This document shows positions 25,823 to 35,887 of a stretch of DNA of 46,193 nt, piece after piece. Origin of the DNA: an uncultured Roseburia sp. (GTDB lineage: Bacteria; Bacillota; Clostridia; Lachnospirales; Lachnospiraceae). The stretch is taken from positions 1 through 46,193 of the forward strand of contig CAKRLC010000007.1 of the NCBI GenBank assembly GCA_934358955.1, read 5' to 3'. The position numbers and the translations under genes were made by a program. The notes beneath the pieces were generated by a model. The model was not told where the DNA came from, searched no databases, and saw only the letters and a list, made by a program, of their open reading frames with translations. The first letter of the stretch is position 1; each line of letters opens with the position of its first letter.

Positions 25823-25904
25823 TCTGGGGGGAAGTTTTTTTACAGCCCCTTTTTTGCATCCGAAAACTTTTACTAATTCTATACCGGTGCTCTTATAACA
25901 GAAG

Positions 25905-28349
25905 CTATCCCATGATCACTTTCACAGACACTTCTTTTTTATCCTTGACAACAGGGATCATATTGCCTTCTATCGAAACTCCGTCAACCATAACGGAAGC
26001 AACCCCCTTTTCAACATGATCCGGATTGACAACCTCGATCCCGTAAGTTGTACCGCGGAAATCCCGTTTTGCAGTAAATCCATCCAGGAAAGATGGAATA
26101 CAAGGATCGATGCGCAGACCGTCGTAATCCGGACGGATACCAAGGATATATTGTGAAACATTCAAAAATGTCCAGGCAGCCGTACCGGTCAGCCAGCTAT
26201 TCTTTGCTTCGCCAAAATTCGGTGCATCTTTGCCGGCGATCATCTGGGAATAGACATAAGGTTCGGTGCGGTGGATCTCACTGATATCCTCGATGTAAGC
26301 AGGACAGGTTCTGGTGTAAACCTGCCATGCGCGGTTTCCGCGTCCAACAACCGTTTCTGCAATCGAGATCCATGGATTATTGTGGCAGAAAATACCGGCA
26401 TTTTCCTTATATCCAGGCGGATAGGAGGAAATCTCACCCAGTTCTACATGATAGCGGTGATAAGGCGGCTGCAGCAGTACGATACCGTATTTCGTATCCA
26501 GATATTTTTCAACAGACTCCATTGCTTTTAAGCAGTAGCCTTCTTTTAATCCGATTTCTGCCATGACACAGAAGCCCTGTGGCTCAATGAAAATCTTTCC
26601 GTCTTCACATTCATGGGAGCCAACTTTGTTCTTGTAATGGTCATAAGCCCGCAGGAACCATTCGCCATCCCAGCCTGCATCCAGAACCGTTTTTTTCATA
26701 TTGGCAATGGCTTCTTCGGCGAGGGCGGCTTCATCTGCCATGCCGCGGTGTCTGCAGATCGCCACATAGTCTTTTCCATAGCGGACAAACATACCGGCAA
26801 TGAAAACGGATTCTGCATTCGGTCCTTCGGAAGGGCCGAAGGTCTGGAACGATTCACCTGGTTCTGTGGAGAAGCAGTTCAGATTCAGGCAGTCGTTCCA
26901 GTCTGCACGACCGATGAGTGGAAGCCGGTGCGGACCAAGGTGATCCATTGTATAATGGAAAGAACGTCTTAAGTGCTCCATCAGATCGGTTGCTTTGGAA
27001 TCATCATTGTCATAAGGTGTGCGCTCATCAAGGATCGAATCATCTCCGGTTTCTTTCAGGTAGGCAGCGGTACAGGCGATCAGCCATAACGGATCATCGT
27101 TAAAGCCACTTCCGATGTCAGCATTGCCTTTTTTGGTAAGAGGCTGGTACTGGTGATAAGCGCTTCCATCCTCGAACTGGGTAGAAGCAATGTCGAGGAT
27201 CCTCTGGCGTGCGCGCTCCGGGATCAGGTGTACAAAGCCTAACAGATCCTGGCAGGAATCACGGAAGCCCATGCCGCGGCCGATACCGGATTCATAGTAA
27301 GAAGCGGAACGGCTCATGTTAAAGGTGACCATGCACTGGTATTGATGCCAGATATTGACCATGCGGTCGAGTTTTTCTTCACCGGAAGAAACCGTAAAGT
27401 GGCTGAGCAGCTTTTCCCAGTAAGCTTTCAGGTCAGAAAGCGCCAAATCTGCTTTTTCGGTGGTGCCAAATTTTTCTAAAAGCTTTTCTGCCGGAGCGCG
27501 GTTGATCACACCGTCTTCCGGTCTGCCAACCCATTTTTCTTCGACCGGGTTTTCAACATAGCCAAGGACAAACACGAAAGTTCTGGATTCACCTGGGGCA
27601 AGCGCGATATCTAACTGATGACAGCCGACCGGAGCCCAGCCGCTTGCGATGGAATTGGTACAGGCACCGGATACGACAGCAGCAGGAGCTGCATTTTCAC
27701 CGTATGCGCCAAGAAATGCATCGCGGCTTGTATCAAAACCGGTGACAGGTGCATTGACAGCGTAGACGGCATAATGATTCCGGCGTTCCCGGTATTCTGT
27801 TTTATGATAGATCGCAGAACCATGGACTTCGACTTCGCCGGTCGAGTAGTTCCGCTGGAAATTTGTCATATCATCCATAGCATTCCAGAGACAGAACTCC
27901 ACATAGGAAAAGATGGAAAACTGCTTGGTATCCGCACTGCGATTGGTGACAGTCAGTTTATTGACCTCACAGGTGCTTCCGATTGGAACAAAAGCGGTCA
28001 GTTCGGCAGCCAGTTCATTTTTGCTGCTTTTGAAAACGGAATATCCCATGCCATGATGGCATTCGTAGAAGTCGAGCTCTGTCTTTGTCGGCATCCAGCC
28101 CGGATTCCAGATGGTATTTCCTTCTTTGATATAGTAATAATGTCCGTTGCTGTCACCCGGAACGTTATTGTAACGATATCTGGTAAGACGGAGCAGCTTT
28201 GCGTCTTTATAAAAGCTGTAACCGCCGCAGGTATTTGAAATTAATGAGAAAAAATCTTCACAACCGAGGTAATTGATCCACGGAAGCGGAGTTTTTGGGG
28301 AAGTGATGACATATTCCCGTGCAGTGTCATCAAAAAATCCAAACTTCAT
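25905..28349 (-). CDS. GH94 cellobiose phosphorylase
   Basis: Intracellular glycoside phosphorylase that splits cellobiose with phosphate into glucose 1-phosphate and glucose, saving ATP. The 814-residue length and the opening [21 protein letters not shown] match Ruminococcus and Clostridium cellobiose phosphorylases. A beta-sandwich N-terminal domain (about 1-280) is followed by an alpha6/alpha6 barrel with [14 protein letters not shown] and the general-acid aspartate in [13 protein letters not shown]. The strong ribosome site AAAGGAGG precedes the ATG. It is divergent from a LacI regulator and a sugar transporter, with operator-like sites between, so induction by cellobiose or similar glucosides is likely. 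A related specificity (for example laminaribiose) cannot be excluded. Confidence 0.92.
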   Translation of the reverse strand: MKFGFFDDTAREYVITSPKTPLPWINYLGCEDFFSLISNTCGGYSFYKDAKLLRLTRYRYNNVPGDSNGHYYYIKEGNTIWNPGWMPTKTELDFYECHHGMGYSVFKSSKNELAAELTAFVPIGSTCEVNKLTVTNRSADTKQFSIFSYVEFCLWNAMDDMTNFQRNYSTGEVEVHGSAIYHKTEYRERRNHYAVYAVNAPVTGFDTSRDAFLGAYGENAAPAAVVSGACTNSIASGWAPVGCHQLDIALAPGESRTFVFVLGYVENPVEEKWVGRPEDGVINRAPAEKLLEKFGTTEKADLALSDLKAYWEKLLSHFTVSSGEEKLDRMVNIWHQYQCMVTFNMSRSASYYESGIGRGMGFRDSCQDLLGFVHLIPERARQRILDIASTQFEDGSAYHQYQPLTKKGNADIGSGFNDDPLWLIACTAAYLKETGDDSILDERTPYDNDDSKATDLMEHLRRSFHYTMDHLGPHRLPLIGRADWNDCLNLNCFSTEPGESFQTFGPSEGPNAESVFIAGMFVRYGKDYVAICRHRGMADEAALAEEAIANMKKTVLDAGWDGEWFLRAYDHYKNKVGSHECEDGKIFIEPQGFCVMAEIGLKEGYCLKAMESVEKYLDTKYGIVLLQPPYHRYHVELGEISSYPPGYKENAGIFCHNNPWISIAETVVGRGNRAWQVYTRTCPAYIEDISEIHRTEPYVYSQMIAGKDAPNFGEAKNSWLTGTAAWTFLNVSQYILGIRPDYDGLRIDPCIPSFLDGFTAKRDFRGTTYGIEVVNPDHVEKGVASVMVDGVSIEGNMIPVVKDKKEVSVKVIMG

Positions 28350-28450
28350 AATAAAGCCTCCTTTAAATCCTCCTTACTATTCCAAAGAAAAATGTGGCTG
28401 CCAATACAGGAGCAGAGGATTTTTACTACTTTTTTTACAAAAGGAAAATA

Positions 28451-28482
28451 GTTTCGTAATATCAACGAAAACGATTAAGTAA
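28451..28482. promoter_or_regulatory. LacI-family operator candidate, phosphorylase side
   Basis: GTTTCGT and ACGAAAAC form an inverted repeat (28451-28472), and the string CGAAAACGATTAAGTAA recurs exactly at 28784. It sits about 100 bp upstream of the minus-strand phosphorylase start, a natural place for the neighbouring LacI protein or a CcpA-like relative. Confidence 0.65.
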
Positions 28483-28783
28483 TAGATTCTTATGAGATAA
28501 GTATATCGTTAGAAAATAGAAAAAGCAACTTGAAAAGCTGTAAAATCAAGCAAAATAGCAGATTTCACAAAAACAGGAACAAGATATTGAACAAAATAAC
28601 AAAACACAGAAATTGCAGAAATAAATCGAAAAATACGAAAACGAGTAAGATAACATATAAATATAGAAGAAAACTAGATGTTACAATAAAATATGCACAA
28701 AAAAATACAGAAAAATATATGAATTTAGCCGAAATGTCTAAAAACTATTGCATTTAAGATAAAATAGAGCTATATTAAAAGTG

Positions 28784-28807
28784 CGAAAACGATTAAGTAA
28801 CGTTTCG
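28784..28807. promoter_or_regulatory. LacI-family operator candidate, regulator side
   Basis: Second exact copy of CGAAAACGATTAAGTAA followed by CGTTTCG, giving an imperfect palindrome CGAAAACG...CGTTTCG, 34 bp before the LacI start. Between the two sites (28483-28783) the DNA is very AT-rich and I see no real gene. Confidence 0.65.
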
Positions 28808-28841
28808 AAATGTAAACAAAAGAAATGCCTGGAGGAATAAA

Positions 28842-29882
28842 ATGGTATCTTTAAAAACAATTGCAGAGAAGTGTGGGGTATCGACAGCAACTGTCAGCAA
28901 AGCATTGAATGATCAAAAAGATATCAGCGAAGAGACAAAGCGGCGGATCAGGGAGCTTGCAGAAGAACTTGGGTATTTTCCGAATGCCGCTGCAAGATCA
29001 CTGAAGACAAATCATTCTCACAATCTGGGCGTGCTGTTTGAAGAGGAGGCGGGAAGAGGTTTACAGCATGAATACTTTTCGGGAGTGTTGAATGGTCTGA
29101 AGGTTCAGGCAGAGAAGCAGGGTTATGATATCACATTTATCAATGCCCACTTTGAAAACAGGGAGATGTCCTATTATGAACATTGCAAATACCGCAATTT
29201 CGAAGGAGTTGCAATTGTCTGTGCTGATTTTAATGATCCAAGAGTCATCGAACTGATGAACAGTGATCTTCCGGTTGTTACGATCGACTATGTATATCAT
29301 AACTGTACGGCGGTCAGTTCGAATAACATACAGGGAATGGAAGATCTGGTGAAGTTCATTTATGAACAGGGGCACAGAAGGATTGCATACATTCATGGAC
29401 AGATCGGTTCTGCTGTTACAAAAGACAGACTGGCAAGCTTTTACAGGACGATGGCTGAATTGGGCATCGAAGTTCCTGATGAATATATCCGTACCGCGGA
29501 TTATCTTGAAACAAAGGAAGCTGCCAGACAGACAAAGAAGCTGCTCAACATGGAAAATCCACCAACCTGTATCATTTATCCGGATGATACGGCACTGATC
29601 GGAGGAAGGAATGCCATTATGGAAATGGGACTCCGGATCCCAAAGGATATTTCGGTAGCCGGTTATGATGGAACAAGAATGTCACAGCTGTTACATCCAA
29701 AGCTGACAACCATTCAGCAGGATACAGAAAGAATCGGAGAGGAGGCAGCAAAGAGGCTGATCAATCTGATCGAGAAGCCAAAGACAACACTGATCGAGCG
29801 GGTTGTAGTAGAAGGAATTCTGGTACCGGGACAATCAGTGGGAAAGCTTTCGGAGCCAAAAAACTTAGTTAACAGAACGTAG
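28842..29882 (+). CDS. LacI-family transcriptional regulator
   Basis: 346 residues: an N-terminal helix-turn-helix (LKTIAEKCGVSTATVSKALN, residues 4-23) with hinge helix NAAARSLKTN, then a periplasmic-binding-protein-like sugar domain (HNLGVLFEE, GVAIVCADFNDPRV, ISVAGYDGTRMSQLLHP, TTIQQDTERIGEEAA). It should bind the two repeated operator sites on its 5' side and control both itself and the divergent phosphorylase. The solute-binding protein follows after 25 bp, so the regulator and importer are probably one transcript. The ribosome site is TGGAGGAA. The inducer is likely cellobiose or a cello-oligosaccharide (inference from context). Confidence 0.9.
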   Translation: MVSLKTIAEKCGVSTATVSKALNDQKDISEETKRRIRELAEELGYFPNAAARSLKTNHSHNLGVLFEEEAGRGLQHEYFSGVLNGLKVQAEKQGYDITFINAHFENREMSYYEHCKYRNFEGVAIVCADFNDPRVIELMNSDLPVVTIDYVYHNCTAVSSNNIQGMEDLVKFIYEQGHRRIAYIHGQIGSAVTKDRLASFYRTMAELGIEVPDEYIRTADYLETKEAARQTKKLLNMENPPTCIIYPDDTALIGGRNAIMEMGLRIPKDISVAGYDGTRMSQLLHPKLTTIQQDTERIGEEAAKRLINLIEKPKTTLIERVVVEGILVPGQSVGKLSEPKNLVNRT

Positions 29883-29907
29883 TTAAGATCAAGAGGAGGT
29901 TTTTACT

Positions 29908-31308
29908 ATGAAAAAGAAACTTATCAGTACATTATTATGTGTCTCAATGGTAGCAACAATGGCAGCTGGATGCGGATCATCGACAGAGACTGCAACAGAC
30001 AGTAATGCAGGCGATTCAAACGAAGCAGCTGCAACAGAAGCAGCACCGGCAGAGAGTGAGACTGCAGGGGAAGAAGGAAGTGTCTTAAATATTTATTGCT
30101 GGAACGAAGAATTTAAGAGCCGTATCACAGCTCATTATCCAGGCTATGAAGAAGTGGACGCAACAACAGGTAAGATCGGTGATGTTACTGTAAAATGGAA
30201 CATTACACCAAATGATGACAATGCATATCAGAACAACCTGGATGCAACTCTGTTAAAACAGGATTCCGCTGCGGCAGACGATAAAATTGATTTATTCCTG
30301 GTAGAAGCTGACTACGCGTTAAAATATGTTGACACTGATTATACGATGTCAGTTGCAGATCTCGGAATTACAGATGCAGATCTTGCAAATCAGTATCAGT
30401 ACACGAAAGATATCGTTACAGATTCAAATGGTGTATTAAAAGGTGTTTCATGGCAGGGCTGCCCGGGCGTATTATTCTATAATCGTGAAGCTGCAAAAGA
30501 AGTGCTTGGAACAGATGATCCGGCAGAGGTTCAGAAATATGTTTCTGACTGGGATACATTTAATGAGACAGCAGATACCATGAAGGATGCAGGATATAAG
30601 ATGACTTCTTCTGTAAATGACAGCTACCGTGTATATTCCAATAATGTAACATCCAGATGGGTAGAGGATGGCAAGATCAACATCGATGAAAATATCATGA
30701 AATGGGTAGACGATTCCAAAGATCTTTACGATGCAGGTGAGACAGAGGCTTATGAACTCTGGAGTGATGACTGGAAGAAAGGCTTCTATCCGGAAGGAAA
30801 GGTATTCTGCTACTTTGGACCTGCATGGTTTGTAAACTTCTCTATGGCAGCTGATACAGAAGGCTCTATCGGATATGATGGTGGCTGGGGCGCAACAGAA
30901 GGACCTCAGGGCTTCTATTGGGGCGGAACATGGATCTGTGGAGCAACTGGTACAGATAACGCAAGTCTTGTAAAAGACATTATGTTAAAGATGACAACAG
31001 ATGAAACCATCATGAAAGAGATCGTAGTAGAGGATGATGATTTTGTAAATAACAAACCGGCTATGGAAGCAATGGCAGCAGACAGCAGCTATCAGAGCAA
31101 GGTATTAGGCGGACAGAATCCACTTTCCATGTACTGCGCAAGTGTAGAAAAACTCGACTTAAGCAATCTTTCTGCATACGATCAGGGATGCAACGAAGAG
31201 TTCCAGAATGCTATGAAGAACTACTTTGAAGGCAATGCAACAAAGGATGAAGCTCTTGATTTATTCTACAAAGCAGTTGTAGAGAAATATCCGGAACTGA
31301 CCTATTAA
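29908..31308 (+). CDS. Sugar ABC transporter substrate-binding lipoprotein
   Basis: Extracellular binding protein of the CUT1 sugar-importer type, 466 residues. It has a lipoprotein signal with the lipobox at MAAGCGSS (Cys near residue 22), a low-complexity Thr/Glu/Ala/Asp linker to about residue 55, then the binding domain starting VLNIYCWNEEFKSRI. Aromatic residues (for example WGGTWICGATG, EGPQGFYWGG) are available for stacking on sugar rings. AGAGGAGG precedes the ATG. The coupled permeases follow after a 512-bp spacer holding a hairpin and a palindromic element, an arrangement that usually lowers permease expression compared with the binding protein. Confidence 0.9.
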   Translation: MKKKLISTLLCVSMVATMAAGCGSSTETATDSNAGDSNEAAATEAAPAESETAGEEGSVLNIYCWNEEFKSRITAHYPGYEEVDATTGKIGDVTVKWNITPNDDNAYQNNLDATLLKQDSAAADDKIDLFLVEADYALKYVDTDYTMSVADLGITDADLANQYQYTKDIVTDSNGVLKGVSWQGCPGVLFYNREAAKEVLGTDDPAEVQKYVSDWDTFNETADTMKDAGYKMTSSVNDSYRVYSNNVTSRWVEDGKINIDENIMKWVDDSKDLYDAGETEAYELWSDDWKKGFYPEGKVFCYFGPAWFVNFSMAADTEGSIGYDGGWGATEGPQGFYWGGTWICGATGTDNASLVKDIMLKMTTDETIMKEIVVEDDDFVNNKPAMEAMAADSSYQSKVLGGQNPLSMYCASVEKLDLSNLSAYDQGCNEEFQNAMKNYFEGNATKDEALDLFYKAVVEKYPELTY

Positions 31309-31345
31309 TAGATGAGAAAATCCGGTAATCCGGAGCAATCGTTAA

Positions 31346-31427
31346 AAATGAATAAATGCGCATATGCGTAGCTGCAAGGATAACAGACCGCGCCTGCCGT
31401 AGACTGGCGGGTGCGGTTTATTCATTT
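31346..31427 (+). terminator. Compound hairpin between binding protein and permease genes
   Basis: The inner stem ACCGCGCCTGCC / GGCGGGTGCGGT (with G-U pairs, around 31388-31418) lies inside an outer 11-bp stem AAATGAATAAA (31346-31356) / TTTATTCATTT (31417-31427). It could be a partial terminator or an mRNA-stabilising end for the binding-protein transcript. The T-run is imperfect, so read-through to the permeases is expected. Confidence 0.6.
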
Positions 31428-31431
31428 CACT

Positions 31432-31665
31432 GGATCCGGGTGGAAAGGTTTACATTTAAGTTTATGCAGCAGATTGCACAAAAAAATATTTCAAGTTTCA
31501 TTGTGCAAAACATTCCGATGAGCCTCTGAAAACGTGAATCGTGTTCAGCAAAGGCTTCCACGATCCATGAGTCTCATCTTCATTGCACAAGGAGAAACTT
31601 TCCATATTTCTTTTGTGCAATCTGCCAATAAAGGTTATGAGTGAGACCTTTTTCCACCCGGATCC
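31432..31665. repeat. Full palindromic intergenic element, inverted orientation
   Basis: 234 bp with ends GGATCCGGGTGGAAAGG and CCTTTTTCCACCCGGATCC, again complementary but different from the best copy. The core is in the opposite orientation (GATGAGCCTCTGAAAACG...). It lies inside the sugar-transport transcription unit. The remaining bases to 31820 hold only the ribosome site of the next gene. Confidence 0.87.
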
Positions 31666-31820
31666 TTAAAAGAAAATGCAGAGCTGACAGCAGGCCTGCA
31701 TAATGGAAAAATGAAGGGATGCTGTGAACTCTGCAAAGTTCCCCAGAGGAATAGGACAATGAGAAATAAGATGGAGACCGATTGCAGGTGATTTTGAGAA
31801 AGAAAGGGGCAGGAAGTTAT

Positions 31821-32735
31821 ATGAAGAATAAAAACAGGAAAGCTGTCAGATATAACAAGTGGGGTTACATATTTCTGATGCCGTTTATTCTGGTGTATGT
31901 TGTATTTCAGCTGATCCCATTGTTTAATACCATTTATAACAGCTTTTTCGAAAACTACTTATCAGGACTGACTCAGGTCGGACCAAATTTTGTCGGACTG
32001 AAAAATTATAAAATGCTGTTTGAACAGGGAGATATCTGGATTTATGCCAAAAATACAATGGTTTTATGGATCCTGTGCTTTGTGCCTCAGATTCTGTTGT
32101 CATTGCTGCTGGGCGCATGGTTTTCCGATACGCGTCTGCATCTAAAGGGAAGCCGTTTTTTTAAGACGGTCATGTATCTGCCGAACCTGATCATGGCATC
32201 TGCATTTTCCATGCTGTTCTTTACGCTGTTTTCAGACGGAGGTCCGATCAATTCCCTGCTGATGCAGATCGGATTTATTTCACAACCGTATAAGTTCCTT
32301 TCCAACACGGGAAGTGCAAGAGGACTGATCGCGCTTATGAACTGCCTGATGTGGTTCGGAAATACGACGATCCTTCTGATGGCTGGTATGATGGGAATAG
32401 ATACATCGTTGTTTGAAGCGGCAGAAGTAGACGGCGCGACTTCTACACAGGTTTTTTATAAGATCACATTGCCGTTGCTTCGGCCGATTCTGGTATATGT
32501 AGTGATCACCTCCCTGATCGGTGGATTACAGCTGTTCGATGTGCCGCAGATATTAACGAACGGAACCGGTGATCCGATGCGTTCGACTATGACGCTGATC
32601 ATGTTTTTGAATAAACATTTGTACAGTAAGAACTACGGAATGGCCGGTGCGGTATCTGTGATCCTGTTCATTATTACTGCGATTTTAAGCCTTATCGTAT
32701 TTAAAGTAACCGGAAATGATAAGAGAAAAGCATGA
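31821..32735 (+). CDS. Sugar ABC transporter permease (MalF-type)
   Basis: 304-residue inner-membrane permease with six predicted membrane segments (first around YIFLMPFILVYVVFQLIPL) and the EAA loop EAAEVDGATSTQ that docks on the ATPase. The true start is the ATG after GGCAGGAAG; an upstream alternative start would add 13 codons without support. It pairs with the next gene. It resembles the CUT1 MalF/UgpA branch. Substrate is inferred from the cellobiose phosphorylase locus. Confidence 0.9.
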   Translation: MKNKNRKAVRYNKWGYIFLMPFILVYVVFQLIPLFNTIYNSFFENYLSGLTQVGPNFVGLKNYKMLFEQGDIWIYAKNTMVLWILCFVPQILLSLLLGAWFSDTRLHLKGSRFFKTVMYLPNLIMASAFSMLFFTLFSDGGPINSLLMQIGFISQPYKFLSNTGSARGLIALMNCLMWFGNTTILLMAGMMGIDTSLFEAAEVDGATSTQVFYKITLPLLRPILVYVVITSLIGGLQLFDVPQILTNGTGDPMRSTMTLIMFLNKHLYSKNYGMAGAVSVILFIITAILSLIVFKVTGNDKRKA

Positions 32736-32754
32736 GGAAAGGGAAGGTGTTAGT

Positions 32755-33615
32755 ATGGATGAGAATAAAAATCTGAAAAAGGGACTTGGAATCCATGCCA
32801 GAAGATTTATCGCGTATGTTGTACTGATCATCGTGACCTTTGCCTGCCTGTTTTGGTTCTATGTACTGTTTATTAATGCAACCAGATCGAACGGGGAACT
32901 GCAAGCAGGATTCACAGCGTTACCGAGTACACATTTGATGGAAAACTGGCATAACCTGGTGAATGGAACACTGCCTGTATGGAAGGGCATGATCAACAGC
33001 CTGACCGTTTCGGTACTTTCGGCTGCCCTGTGTACTTATTTTTCTACAATGACAGCATATGCGATTCACGCATATGATTTTAAAATGAAAAAATACATTT
33101 ACGCATTTATCCTGGCCGTCATGATGATCCCGACACAGGTAACAGCACTTGGATTTGTAAAATTAGTAAGTACGTTGAAATTAGAGGATTCTTTTATCCC
33201 GCTGATCGTTCCGACGATCGCGGCACCGGTCACATTCTTTTATATGAAACAGTACATGGAGAGTACACTTCCGGTTTCCTTGATCGAGGCAGCAAGAATT
33301 GACGGCTCCGGTGAATTTCATACCTTTAATACGATCGTACTTCCGTTAATGAAGCCGGCGATCGCAGTTCAGGCAATTTTTACGTTTGTCAGCAGCTGGA
33401 ACAACTACTTTGTGCCGGCGCTGATCCTGCATGATGATAAGAAAAAGACACTGCCGATCCTCATCGCACAGCTGCGTGCGGCAGACTGGCTGAAGTTTGA
33501 TATGGGGCAGGTATATGTGATGATCGCATTCTCTATTTTCCCGGTTATCATTATCTATCTGATTTTATCAAGACATATCGTGCAGGGTGTTGCACTTGGA
33601 AGTGTGAAAGGATAA
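32755..33615 (+). CDS. Sugar ABC transporter permease (MalG-type)
   Basis: 286-residue partner permease with membrane segments starting at YVVLIIVTFACLFWFYVLF and the EAA loop EAARIDGSGEFHTF. I start at the ATG with AGGAAAGGGAAGG upstream, 19 bp after the previous stop. The frame could start earlier only by overlapping that gene. No ATPase gene follows. The importer must therefore use an ATPase encoded elsewhere, as with the shared MsmX/MsmK-type ATPases known in Firmicutes. Confidence 0.9.
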   Translation: MDENKNLKKGLGIHARRFIAYVVLIIVTFACLFWFYVLFINATRSNGELQAGFTALPSTHLMENWHNLVNGTLPVWKGMINSLTVSVLSAALCTYFSTMTAYAIHAYDFKMKKYIYAFILAVMMIPTQVTALGFVKLVSTLKLEDSFIPLIVPTIAAPVTFFYMKQYMESTLPVSLIEAARIDGSGEFHTFNTIVLPLMKPAIAVQAIFTFVSSWNNYFVPALILHDDKKKTLPILIAQLRAADWLKFDMGQVYVMIAFSIFPVIIIYLILSRHIVQGVALGSVKG

Positions 33616-33655
33616 AAAATATCAGGTTTAGCAGAGAACTCGAACAGCCTGCTAC

Positions 33656-33683
33656 TTGACAATTTCCCGTTTACGTCTAAAAT
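33656..33683 (+). promoter_or_regulatory. Promoter for the exporter-type ABC gene
   Basis: TTGACA (33656-33661), 16-base spacer, TAAAAT (33678-33683). It lies before the hairpin at 33701-33738, so that hairpin would be in the 5' leader of the new transcript. Confidence 0.65.
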
Positions 33684-33700
33684 AGAATCGTGTAAATTTT

Positions 33701-33738
33701 AATAAGACTGATACAAAGAAACATGTATCAGTCTTATT
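33701..33738 (+). terminator. Terminator or leader attenuator
   Basis: Perfect 15-bp stem AATAAGACTGATACA / TGTATCAGTCTTATT with an 8-base loop. The T-run is short. It can end the sugar-transport transcript, but because a good promoter sits just upstream it may also attenuate the ABC-exporter message. Confidence 0.7.
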
Positions 33739-33783
33739 TGTGCAATAAAATCAAAATACAGGAAAAGAGGAAAAACAGGATTT

Positions 33784-35526
33784 ATGAAAAAGAGCGGAAA
33801 CATGAGAAAAATGCTAACCTACTATAAGCCTTATATGCGTGTATTCTGGACCGATATGTTTTTTGCAACAATGTCAGCGGCAGTTGCCCTGGCAATTCCA
33901 CTGATAGTCCGGTATGTGATCTATCATCTGGTGTATAAGCAGCCGGAGGAGATCCTGCATCAGGCAGCGTACATTGCGATTGGTCTGTTTGCAATGGTCG
34001 TGATCGACTGCTACAGCAAATTTTATATTTGTAACTATGGACATGTTATGGGCGCAAAGATCGAATACGATATGCGTGCGGAGATTTTTGCACATTATCA
34101 GAAGCTGTCATTTTCATTCTATGATGACCAGAAGGTCGGACAGCTGATGAGCCGTATCACAACGGATCTGTTCGACATCAGCGAGCTGATGCATCACGGA
34201 CCGGAGAACATCATTCTGTCTGTGATCAAGATCGTCGGAGCTTTTATCATTCTTGTAAATATCAGCCCGATCCTTGCATTAGCGGCATTTGTGATCCTTC
34301 CGTTTATGCTTGCCTATGCTTTTTGCCTGAATAAGAAAATGCGTGTGGCATTCAAGGAAAACCGTGTGAAGATCGCGGATATCAATGCACAGATCGAGGA
34401 CAATCTGTCCGGGATCCGCGTGGTGAAGTCTTTTGCAAATGAAGAGATTGAAAACCGGAAATTTAAGCAGGGCAATGATGGTTTCCTTGCTGCAAAGAAA
34501 AACAGCTATTTTTATATGGGAAGCTATCAGGCCGGACTCGGCGCTTTTACAACACTTATCCAGGTCAGCGTGATCTTAGCGGGAACCGTCCTGATCGCAA
34601 AAGGCAGTGTCAATGTGAGTGACCTTGTGACATTCATGCTTTACATTAATGTATTTACAGATCCGGTGCGTACGCTGATCGATTTTACAGAGCAGTTCCA
34701 GAATGGTTATACCGGTTTTGAACGTTTCCAGGAGATCCTTGCGATCAAGCCTGACATTGAGGATAAAAAAGATGCCACAGAGCTTACCGATGTAAAAGGC
34801 GATATTACGTTTGAAAATGTTTCTTTCCAATATGAGGAAAATACAGAAAAAGTATTAAATCACATCAGTTTAAATGTTCCGGCGGGTTCTTATATGGCGC
34901 TTGTTGGTTCCTCCGGCGCAGGAAAAAGTACACTTTGCTCATTGATCCCGCGTTTTTACGACGTGACTGGCGGTGCAGTGAAGATTGATGGAAAAGATGT
35001 GCGCGACCTCACATTAAAAAGCCTACGCGAGCATATTGGTATCGTGCAGCAGGACGTGTATCTCTTTGTCGGAACGGTTTTTGACAATATCCGTTATGGA
35101 AAGCCGGATGCAACGAGAGAGGAAGTGATCGAGGCAGCGAAAAATGCAAATGCCCACGATTTTATCATGTCACTTCCAAATGGCTATGAGACAGACATTG
35201 GACAGCGCGGAATCAAGCTTTCCGGCGGCCAGAAGCAGAGACTGTCTATTGCGCGTGTATTTTTGAAAAATCCGCCGATCCTGATCTTCGATGAGGCAAC
35301 CTCTGCACTTGATAACGAGAGTGAAAAAGTAGTACAGGATTCTCTGGAAAAATTAGCGAAAAACCGTACAACCTTCGTGATCGCCCACCGTCTTTCCACG
35401 ATCAAAAATGCAGAGAAGATTATCGTTCTTTCCGAAGACGGAATCGAGGAAGAAGGTACGCACGAGGAGCTTCTTGCCAAAAACGGCACCTATGAGAAGC
35501 TCTACAACATGCAGTTCCATAAATAA
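33784..35526 (+). CDS. ABC exporter, fused membrane and ATPase domains
   Basis: 580-residue half-transporter of the MsbA/LmrA/MdlB type: six membrane helices in about 1-320 (first segment MFFATMSAAVALAIPLIVRY), then a nucleotide-binding domain. That domain has Walker A GSSGAGKST, Q-loop IVQQDVYLF, signature LSGGQKQR, Walker B ILIFDEATSALD and H-loop IAHRLST. It probably acts as a homodimer, since no second half-transporter is adjacent. Such proteins export lipids, peptides or drugs, and the substrate is not predictable. Its own promoter and the flanking palindromic element indicate a unit separate from the sugar importer, and it should not be taken as that importer's ATPase. Confidence 0.92.
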   Translation: MKKSGNMRKMLTYYKPYMRVFWTDMFFATMSAAVALAIPLIVRYVIYHLVYKQPEEILHQAAYIAIGLFAMVVIDCYSKFYICNYGHVMGAKIEYDMRAEIFAHYQKLSFSFYDDQKVGQLMSRITTDLFDISELMHHGPENIILSVIKIVGAFIILVNISPILALAAFVILPFMLAYAFCLNKKMRVAFKENRVKIADINAQIEDNLSGIRVVKSFANEEIENRKFKQGNDGFLAAKKNSYFYMGSYQAGLGAFTTLIQVSVILAGTVLIAKGSVNVSDLVTFMLYINVFTDPVRTLIDFTEQFQNGYTGFERFQEILAIKPDIEDKKDATELTDVKGDITFENVSFQYEENTEKVLNHISLNVPAGSYMALVGSSGAGKSTLCSLIPRFYDVTGGAVKIDGKDVRDLTLKSLREHIGIVQQDVYLFVGTVFDNIRYGKPDATREEVIEAAKNANAHDFIMSLPNGYETDIGQRGIKLSGGQKQRLSIARVFLKNPPILIFDEATSALDNESEKVVQDSLEKLAKNRTTFVIAHRLSTIKNAEKIIVLSEDGIEEEGTHEELLAKNGTYEKLYNMQFHK

Positions 35527-35557
35527 GTTTTAACTCTAAAGATTTTGGCGTAAAAAT

Positions 35558-35779
35558 GGTGCCAAACGGTCTACTTGTTAGTTTATGATATTAAATTGCC
35601 AAAAAGAATGAGTGCAAGTTTCATTGTGCAAAACATTCCGATAAGCCTCTGAAAGCGTGAAGCGTGTTCAGCAGAGGCTTCCACGCTTCATGAGTCTTAT
35701 CTCCATTGCACAAAGAGAAACTTGCAATCATTCTTTTGGCAATTTGTTAATAAAAGTTATGGAGCAGACCTTTTGATAC
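35558..35779. repeat. Full palindromic intergenic element, inverted, partly decayed ends
   Basis: 222 bp. The outer ends are degraded (GGTGCCAAACGGTCTAC against GCAGACCTTTTGATAC). The core stem is perfect: GAAGCGTG (35659-35666) with CACGCTTC (35682-35689). It follows the ABC-exporter gene. Confidence 0.85.
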
Positions 35780-35793
35780 AAGAAAATTCAGTG

Positions 35794-35822
35794 CTGGAAC
35801 GAAAAACGAGTGAACAGTAACG
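35794..35822. repeat. Second copy of the 29-bp dispersed repeat
   Basis: Matches 63-91 at 26 of 29 positions (CTGGAACGA...ACGAGTGAACAGTAACG). Here the complementary arm is absent, so the element is a half copy. The bases to 35858 are AT-rich. Confidence 0.6.
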
Positions 35823-35858
35823 AATTTTATAAAAAATATATAAAAAAATCCACAAAAT

Positions 35859-35887
35859 TTGCATTTTTTTTAAAAGTCGAGTAAAAT
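35859..35887 (+). promoter_or_regulatory. Promoter of the metal-GTPase pair
   Basis: TTGCAT (35859-35864), 17-base spacer, TAAAAT (35882-35887). It leaves a leader of about 115 bases before the first GTPase start. Confidence 0.55.

Noticed and set aside
28530..28757. 75-codon Lys/Asn-rich open frame between the divergent operators
   Set aside because: Composition simply reflects AT-rich DNA; no ribosome site and no recognisable domain.
33784..35526. ABC gene as the missing ATPase of the sugar importer
   Set aside because: It has six fused membrane helices of exporter type and its own promoter.
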